Below, in pieces: positions 58,890 through 64,000 of a stretch of 64,000 bases of DNA (position 1 is the first letter of the stretch; each line of letters begins with the position of its first letter). The position numbers and the translations under genes were made by a program. The DNA comes from CAMASH01 sp041746635. Lineage in GTDB: Bacteria; Verrucomicrobiota; Verrucomicrobiia; Chthoniobacterales; Terrimicrobiaceae. The DNA lies in assembly GCA_041746635.1 (NCBI GenBank), contig JBGTGQ010000044.1, forward strand, positions 54,912 through 118,911. Direction: 5' to 3'. The notes beneath the pieces are model-generated. The model did not search any database. It was given only the letters and a program-made list of their open reading frames with translations, and had not been told where the DNA came from.

Positions 58890-59822
58890 TCAACCCTCCT
58901 CCGCATGGGTGACTTCGACAAACACTTGCTCGAGGGTTGCGCCCTTGCGCGAGAGTTCCCGGACGGGCCATTTTTCCGTCACGGCCAGGGCGTGGAGGCT
59001 TTCGCGCGGATCGCCTTCGATTTTCATGGTAAAGCGGGTCCATTCCCCCAGGCGCTGATGCGTGCAATTCTTTACCCCGCTGAGGGATTTGAGTTTGGAG
59101 GCCGTGGCCGCGGGATCGGTGACGCGAATTTCCAAAGTGGCTTCCCCGCCGGCACTGAGCCGGGCGCGAAGATTTTCCGGAGTATCAAGGGCTTCGATGC
59201 GGCCTTTGTTGATGATGATGACACGCGAACAGGTCATTTCCACCTCCGAAAGAATGTGGGTGGAGAGAAGGATGGTGTGCCGACTGCGGAGATTTTTGAT
59301 CAGTTCCCGCACCTGGCGGATCTGGTTCGGGTCGAGTCCGATGGTTGGCTCGTCGAGGATGAGAAGTTCGGGTTCGTGAATCATGGCATCGGCCAGCCCG
59401 ACCCGCTGGCGGTAGCCTTTGGAAAGCGCGCCAATCATTTTGCGTTCCACCTCGGCCAGCCCGCATAGATCATAGACATCGGCCAGACGTTCCCTGATGC
59501 GCCGACCCGGAACTCCCTTCAAGGCCGCCCGGAAGCGCAGGTATTCGCTCACCCGCATGTCCTGCGGCAGAGGCACATTTTCCGGCATGTAGCCGATGTG
59601 CTCCCGGGCACGGAGCGAATCATTGAAAACATCGCATCCCGCAACTTCCGCCCGGCCCGATGTGGGCGGAAGATAACAAGCCAGCATGCGCATGGTGGTG
59701 CTTTTCCCGGCTCCGTTGGGTCCCAGAAAGCCCATGATCTCGCCTTTGCCCACTTCGAAGGCAATGCCATCCACGGCAGTAACGCTGCCATAACGCTTGG
59801 TGAGGTTTTCGACCTTGATCAT
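58890..59822 (-). CDS. ABC transporter ATPase (GldA-like)
   Basis: A 310-residue ATPase. Walker A GPNGAGKST, signature LSKGYRQRVGLADAMIH, Walker B LLILDEPTIGLDPNQ, and His switch STHILSEV are all intact. The C-terminal ~85 residues (LEIRVTDPAATASKLKSL, RFTMKIEGDPRESL) are the extra domain found in GldA/NosF-type ATPases. First gene of the operon, divergent from sucA by 179 bp. The exported substrate is unknown. Confidence 0.92.
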   Translation of the reverse strand: MIKVENLTKRYGSVTAVDGIAFEVGKGEIMGFLGPNGAGKSTTMRMLACYLPPTSGRAEVAGCDVFNDSLRAREHIGYMPENVPLPQDMRVSEYLRFRAALKGVPGRRIRERLADVYDLCGLAEVERKMIGALSKGYRQRVGLADAMIHEPELLILDEPTIGLDPNQIRQVRELIKNLRSRHTILLSTHILSEVEMTCSRVIIINKGRIEALDTPENLRARLSAGGEATLEIRVTDPAATASKLKSLSGVKNCTHQRLGEWTRFTMKIEGDPRESLHALAVTEKWPVRELSRKGATLEQVFVEVTHAEEG

Positions 59823-60001
59823 CCGGAGAATCTGCTTGAATATCCCCGTCAGACGTCCTTCGCAAGTCCGCGTTCGCCGCCCTCACGGCTGATACCCGCT
59901 TGCGGTCATCGGGTTCTTCCATCAAATTGGGAGTCTCTCCCGGGGGAATTGGCTGGCCGCAGTCCTGTTCGGGGTGCCGATAACCACGATCACGATATTT
60001 C

Positions 60002-62752
60002 ATGAACAGCACTTTTTCCGCCCGCTCCAGCGAGGCGTTGATTGACGAAAAGTACGGGAAATGGGTCGCCAACCCGCGGTCGGTGGACCCCGATTGGGCC
60101 GCATTTTTTGAGGGATTCGAACTGGGCCACGCCAACAGCGAAAGCCCTGGCCGTCCCCCCGGTGGCTCCGCCCCCGCCCCCAAGGCCGGCCAGGAAATAG
60201 ATCTCCAAACCCGCGTCGAAGCGCTCGTCTATGCCTACCGCGACATGGGGCATTCCATCGCGGATCTCGACCCCCTCGACATTCTCAAACGCGCCAACCC
60301 CCTGCTTTCCTTGTCGGAACTCGGCTTCGAGGAAAAGGACCTCGACCTCACCGTGTCGTCCCGCGTTTTTCGCGACGGAAAAGAAATGCCGCTGCGGGAC
60401 ATGATCGCGGAGTTGCAGACCATTTACTGCGGCACGATCGGGGCCGAGTTCATGCACATCCAGCACCCGCACATTCGCAACTGGGTTTTGCAAAAACTGG
60501 AACATCGCGACGAATCCCCGCGGCGCGACCCCGCTCTCCATCGCGACATCCTGCGCAAATTGTACGAAGCCGAGACCTTTGAAAATTTCCTGCACACCAA
60601 ATACGGCGGCAAGCGCTTTTCCCTTGAAGGCGGCGAATCCCTCATCATCGGACTCGAAGCCATCGTGCAGAGCTGCGAGGAACGCGGGGTCCGCGAACTC
60701 GTCATGGGCATGTCCCATCGCGGACGTCTCAACGTTCTGGCCAATATTCTGAACAAACCGCTCGACGTCATCTTCAACGAATTCCAAGGCAATTTCGCCG
60801 CGGGCTCGGTCGGCGGCAACGGCGATGTCAAATATCACCTCGGCTACCAAAACACCCGCCAGACCGCCAGCGGCTACGAAGTCGGCATCAGCCTGGCCGC
60901 CAACCCCAGCCATCTTGAGGCGGTGGACCCCGTGGTCGAGGGCAAGGCCCGTGCCCGCCAGCGCATGCTGAAGGACAGCATTCTGCGGAAAAAAGTCGTC
61001 CCGATTCTCATGCACGGCGACGCGGCCTTTATCGGGCAGGGCGTGGTGCAGGAAGTCTTCAACATGTCGCAATTGCCCGGCTATCGCACCGGCGGCACCA
61101 TTCACATCGTGGTTAATAACCAAATTGGTTTCACCACCCTGCCCGCCGATGCGCGCTCGACCGAATATTGCACCGACATCGCCAAGATGATCGAGGCACC
61201 GATTTTTCACGTCAATGGCGAGGACCCGGTCGCCGTCATTGAGGTGGCCAAAATCGCGCTGGAGTACCGCCAGGAATTCGGACGCGATGTCGTGATTGAC
61301 ATCTATTGCTACCGCCGACACGGCCACAACGAAGGCGACGAACCCAGCTTCACCCAGCCGAATCTCTATAACAACATCAAGACCCACCCGCTCCCGAGCG
61401 AAGTCTTCGCCGCCCAGATCGCGCCGCACGGCACCGTTTCCCCGGAGGAAGCCGCGGCCATCAAAGCCGAATCAATCAAGGAACTGGACGAGGCGCTTCA
61501 GCAGGTCAAGACCGCCGAGGCCAGCGCGGGGAAATCGGAATTCAGCGGCTCGACCGCCATCTTTCAGCCGCCGTATTCGCACGAAACCGTCGCCACCGGC
61601 ATCAGCAACGAAATGCTCGACCGAATCGTCAAGGGGCTCACCACCGTTCCGGAAGGTTTTCGCGTCCTGCCCAAGGTCAAGCGCATCCTCCTCGATCGCC
61701 GTTTGCAAATCTGGAAAGGCGGCGGACCCTACAACTGGTCTTTCGCCGAGGCCCTCGCCTTCGGCTCCATCCTGCTGGAAGGCACCCCGGTTCGCCTCTC
61801 CGGCCAGGACAGCCGGCGCGGAACGTTCAGCCAGCGGCACAGCGTTCTTTACGATGAGATCAACCGCGAGCGCTACATCCCTTTGATGAATCTCTCGGAG
61901 GAACAAGCCCGGTTTTGCGTTTATAACAGCCCGCTCTCCGAATACGCCGTGCTCGGTTTCGACTACGGCTACTCGATGGATTTCCCTTCGATGCTCTGTC
62001 TCTGGGAAGCACAGTTCGGCGATTTCGGCAATGGCGCTCAGATCATCATCGATCAGTTCATCGCCTCGGCCGAATCGAAATGGCAGCGCCCGAGCTCCAT
62101 CGTTCTCCTGCTCCCCCACGGTTACGAGGGCCAGGGACCCGAACATTCCAGCGCACGACTCGAACGCTTCCTCCAGCTCTGCGCCGAAGAAAACATGCAG
62201 GTCTGCAACCTCACCACCCCCGCCCAATATTTCCACGCCCTGCGCCGTCAGGTTCACCGCGGCTACCGCAAGCCGCTCATCATCATGACCCCGAAAAGCC
62301 TCCTCACCCACGAGCAGGCCGTTTCCCGCACGGAGGACTTCACCGCCTCGCGCTTCTACGAGGTTCTGGCCGACACCGAGTCCGCGCCGGAAAAAGTCGA
62401 GCGCGTCGTCTTTTGCTCCGGCAAGGTCTATTACGACCTGATCAAATACCGCGCGGAAAACAAACTCACCGACCAGACCGCCATCATCCGCATCGAGCAA
62501 CTTTATCCGCTCTACGAGGAGAAAATCAAACGCCTGACCAAACCCTACACCAAGGCGAAAAAATTTATCTGGTGCCAGGAGGAACCGGAAAACATGGGAG
62601 CCTGGACCTTTATCCTTCCCCGCCTCCTCAACCTTTTCCCCGGCTACATCCACTACGCCGGCCGCCCCGCCAGCGCCAGCACGGCCGCCGGGACCATCTA
62701 CGTCCACCAAGCCCAGCAGGCCGCGCTGGTCAAGCAGGCGTTCGAGGTTTAG
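60002..62752 (+). CDS. sucA: 2-oxoglutarate dehydrogenase E1 component
   Basis: A 916-residue thiamine enzyme. N-terminal targeting helix ALIDEKYGKWVANPRSVDPD leads to E2 contact; VEALVYAYRDMGHSIADLDP is the SucA family start. TPP site: VMGMSHRGRLNVLANILNKP and GDAAFIGQGVVQEVFNMSQL. VDIYCYRRHGHNEGDEPSFT follows, then the beta-like half: EAQFGDFGNGAQIIIDQFI, LLPHGYEGQGPEHSSARLER, KSLLTHE. Length is normal. The usual partner sucB does not follow; a toxin-antitoxin pair does. Together with korAB the genome encodes two 2-oxoglutarate oxidation routes. Confidence 0.96.
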   Translation: MNSTFSARSSEALIDEKYGKWVANPRSVDPDWAAFFEGFELGHANSESPGRPPGGSAPAPKAGQEIDLQTRVEALVYAYRDMGHSIADLDPLDILKRANPLLSLSELGFEEKDLDLTVSSRVFRDGKEMPLRDMIAELQTIYCGTIGAEFMHIQHPHIRNWVLQKLEHRDESPRRDPALHRDILRKLYEAETFENFLHTKYGGKRFSLEGGESLIIGLEAIVQSCEERGVRELVMGMSHRGRLNVLANILNKPLDVIFNEFQGNFAAGSVGGNGDVKYHLGYQNTRQTASGYEVGISLAANPSHLEAVDPVVEGKARARQRMLKDSILRKKVVPILMHGDAAFIGQGVVQEVFNMSQLPGYRTGGTIHIVVNNQIGFTTLPADARSTEYCTDIAKMIEAPIFHVNGEDPVAVIEVAKIALEYRQEFGRDVVIDIYCYRRHGHNEGDEPSFTQPNLYNNIKTHPLPSEVFAAQIAPHGTVSPEEAAAIKAESIKELDEALQQVKTAEASAGKSEFSGSTAIFQPPYSHETVATGISNEMLDRIVKGLTTVPEGFRVLPKVKRILLDRRLQIWKGGGPYNWSFAEALAFGSILLEGTPVRLSGQDSRRGTFSQRHSVLYDEINRERYIPLMNLSEEQARFCVYNSPLSEYAVLGFDYGYSMDFPSMLCLWEAQFGDFGNGAQIIIDQFIASAESKWQRPSSIVLLLPHGYEGQGPEHSSARLERFLQLCAEENMQVCNLTTPAQYFHALRRQVHRGYRKPLIIMTPKSLLTHEQAVSRTEDFTASRFYEVLADTESAPEKVERVVFCSGKVYYDLIKYRAENKLTDQTAIIRIEQLYPLYEEKIKRLTKPYTKAKKFIWCQEEPENMGAWTFILPRLLNLFPGYIHYAGRPASASTAAGTIYVHQAQQAALVKQAFEV

Positions 62753-62874
62753 GCAGCGGGCGCGTAACGCTCCCCGAGTCCCCCAGCGTGAGGTTGTGGT
62801 GCAGACCCAGTATAAAATATGACTCTCTTGCCTTCCTTGACACGGGCGGCATGGTGACGCAATCTTGCATCACA

Positions 62875-63108
62875 ATGAAAACCGCCACCATACGCGAATT
62901 GCGGTCCCACTTCCCGAGGTTGGAAGCCCTGCTATTCGAGGGGGAAAGCATCGCCATTACCAAGCGAAAGCGCATTGTCGCGACTCTCAGCCCGGCGGGA
63001 GATACGGCGCGGCCCGACTTCCGGGCGCGATTCGGCGGTGCGGCCCCGGCGGGCGGGCGGCTGGAACAAAGTGCCGTGACCATGCTTTCCAAGGAACGCG
63101 GGGAGTGA
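62875..63108 (+). CDS. VapB/Phd-type antitoxin
   Basis: A 77-residue antitoxin. MKTATIRELRSHFPRLEALL is a Phd/YefM-like N-terminal DNA-binding fold, with GESIAITKRKRIVATLSPAG giving the following beta hairpin. The C-terminal part (about 45-77) is loosely folded, as expected for the toxin-neutralizing arm. An in-frame ATG at 62851 would add eight residues. The stop overlaps the toxin GTG start by 4 bp. Operator sequences upstream could not be identified. Confidence 0.8.
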   Translation: MKTATIRELRSHFPRLEALLFEGESIAITKRKRIVATLSPAGDTARPDFRARFGGAAPAGGRLEQSAVTMLSKERGE

Positions 63109-63563
63109 CCTACTGCGATTCCAGTTTCCTTCTTGCCCTCCTTCTTCCGGGCGATTTCTTCCACCGTCACGCAGCCCCAACGGCAGCGCGGTTTAGAGAA
63201 AGCATCCCCTACACCCTGCTTACTGAGTTGGAGGTTACCAACACAATCCGGCGGGCTTTGCGAGAGGGCGCAATCACAAGGGTGGAGCATGACGCCGCCT
63301 TTCGTCAGATAGAAGCGGACCTTGCGGACGGCATCCTTGCCCGGCGCGATATTTCGCAAAGCGAACACTACCGGAAGGCGCGGGACCTATCGAAGCGGCA
63401 CGCCTCTGAAATCCCAGCCCGGTCTTTGGACATCCTGCAAACGGCGGCGGCTTTGCTGATCGGTGCGGACTCCCTGCATTCCTTCGATGGACACCAACGG
63501 CAGCTTGCGCATGCGGCTGGCTTGAAAGTCTTCCCCAAGGCGATGCCGAAATCGGGCAAATGA
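63105..63563 (+). CDS. VapC-type PIN-domain toxin
   Basis: A 152-residue PIN ribonuclease. YCDSSFLLALLLPG has the first catalytic Asp; LTELEVTNTIRRALREG the Glu; ARSLDILQTAAALLIGADSL and HSFDGHQRQLAHAAG the further acidic residues. Such toxins cut tRNA or rRNA when the antitoxin is degraded. GTG overlaps the antitoxin stop. All acidic positions are kept, so it may be active. Confidence 0.85.
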   Translation: MTYCDSSFLLALLLPGDFFHRHAAPTAARFRESIPYTLLTELEVTNTIRRALREGAITRVEHDAAFRQIEADLADGILARRDISQSEHYRKARDLSKRHASEIPARSLDILQTAAALLIGADSLHSFDGHQRQLAHAAGLKVFPKAMPKSGK

Positions 63564-64000
63564 CATGAGACAACCGGCGATATAAAAAACAGCGCCGCAA
63601 TGTAGCGAAATTCACCGCTCGGAACCAGATCAAACCCCGGACTTCGCCGTCGGAATGTCCCCTCCATCCCACTTCTCATCGCGCTAAAACTTTATGGCGG
63701 GGGACATAAACCTAAGCCGATATTGTGGGACTGATAGCGCGGAGAGCCAATCGGCCAGATGGTTTCCTATCTTTCAAACCAGATCTTGGGGGTATTTTTG
63801 TCAATAAACCATGCCTGGCCCCTTTACCTCTACCCTCCCGTTTTCCCCCCATTCGCCGACGGGGAGATCGACCGCAAGCGAGCCGAGCAGGCCGACCGAA
63901 ATTGCGATGTCAACCCTCTGCGCTGTGATCATGGCCTGCGCTGAGAGCGCCCTCACGGAAGCGATTTTCCAGTTTCTGAATCTCGACAAGTCGGCAGGCA
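63564..64000. other. Right-hand end of the window, no gene supported
   Basis: 437 bp after vapC. Open frames of 61-132 codons occur on both strands but none has a recognisable domain, good start context or a sensible neighbour. No terminator, tRNA or insertion-sequence end is apparent. The sequence may contain the start or end of a gene cut by the window edge. Confidence 0.4.

Noticed and set aside
62753..64000. vapBC region as a genomic island or prophage edge
   Set aside because: No integrase, attachment repeats, tRNA or shift in composition could be seen.

Overview
The window comes from a GC-rich Gram-negative bacterium, most likely of the Verrucomicrobiota (PVC group). This is inferred from a type II secretion-style prepilin with a 'DGHV' C-terminal motif, a long three-domain IspG, many lipoproteins, a giant secreted TPR protein, a CcsA-type cytochrome c biogenesis protein, a fused SpmA-SpmB protein, and several dispersed palindromic repeats of kinds I associate with PVC genomes. 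I see no rRNA, tRNA, CRISPR array or prophage. Most of the window is ordinary chromosomal housekeeping DNA, densely packed and with many 1-13 nt gene overlaps.

Layout. 0-7.8 kb: start of glmS (minus), glgC, a lipoprotein, the minus-strand run RRM protein-miaA-rlpA-M29 aminopeptidase, then an STN-like protein overlapping a prepilin-like gene. 7.8-13.1 kb: a minus-strand cell-envelope block (YfhO-like protein, HAD phosphatase, broken L-2-hydroxyglutarate-oxidase-like gene, broken ArnT-like glycosyltransferase) with a 12-G homopolymer. 13.3-20 kb: a 1997-residue TPR protein and a small exported partner. 20-30.2 kb: tyrS, larE, two truncated convergent genes, ccsA, a LysM/L,D-transpeptidase-like protein lacking its catalytic cysteine, leuA behind a leucine-rich leader peptide, rarA, a universal stress protein and a small basic repeat protein. 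30.4-38.8 kb: korAB, spmAB fusion, AEC transporter, then on the minus strand a degenerate UlaG-like lipoprotein, purD and a pseudo-S41 protease. 39-48.7 kb: MscS-type channel with a cyclic-nucleotide-binding domain, a metallo-hydrolase-like gene, dacA-pfkA-apt, mscL, rseP-ispG and two lipoprotein genes. 48.7-55.1 kb: alkylation-repair gene fused to a hydrolase remnant, a REP-associated transposase (RAYT) bounded exactly by its palindromes, alaS (carrying two copies of that palindrome) and an NlpC/P60-like gene. 55.2-64 kb: a GldA/GldF/GldG-like ABC system with a DUF4340 protein, sucA and a vapBC module.

How genes work together. korAB (ferredoxin-linked) and sucA (NAD-linked E1) are two routes for 2-oxoglutarate oxidation. 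dacA, rlpA, the LysM protein and the NlpC/P60 protein act on or bind the wall. rseP and ispG are translationally coupled. The ABC cluster is one tightly overlapping operon.

Most interesting signals: (1) the RAYT and its four paired REPs, with one further pair inserted in frame inside alaS and another supplying the alaS stop codon; (2) a leucine-rich leader ORF in front of leuA; (3) three proteins that keep a hydrolase or transpeptidase fold but have lost catalytic or metal residues; (4) four abrupt gene-breaking junctions, which may be true decay or assembly errors; (5) repeat-derived peptides inside ispG.
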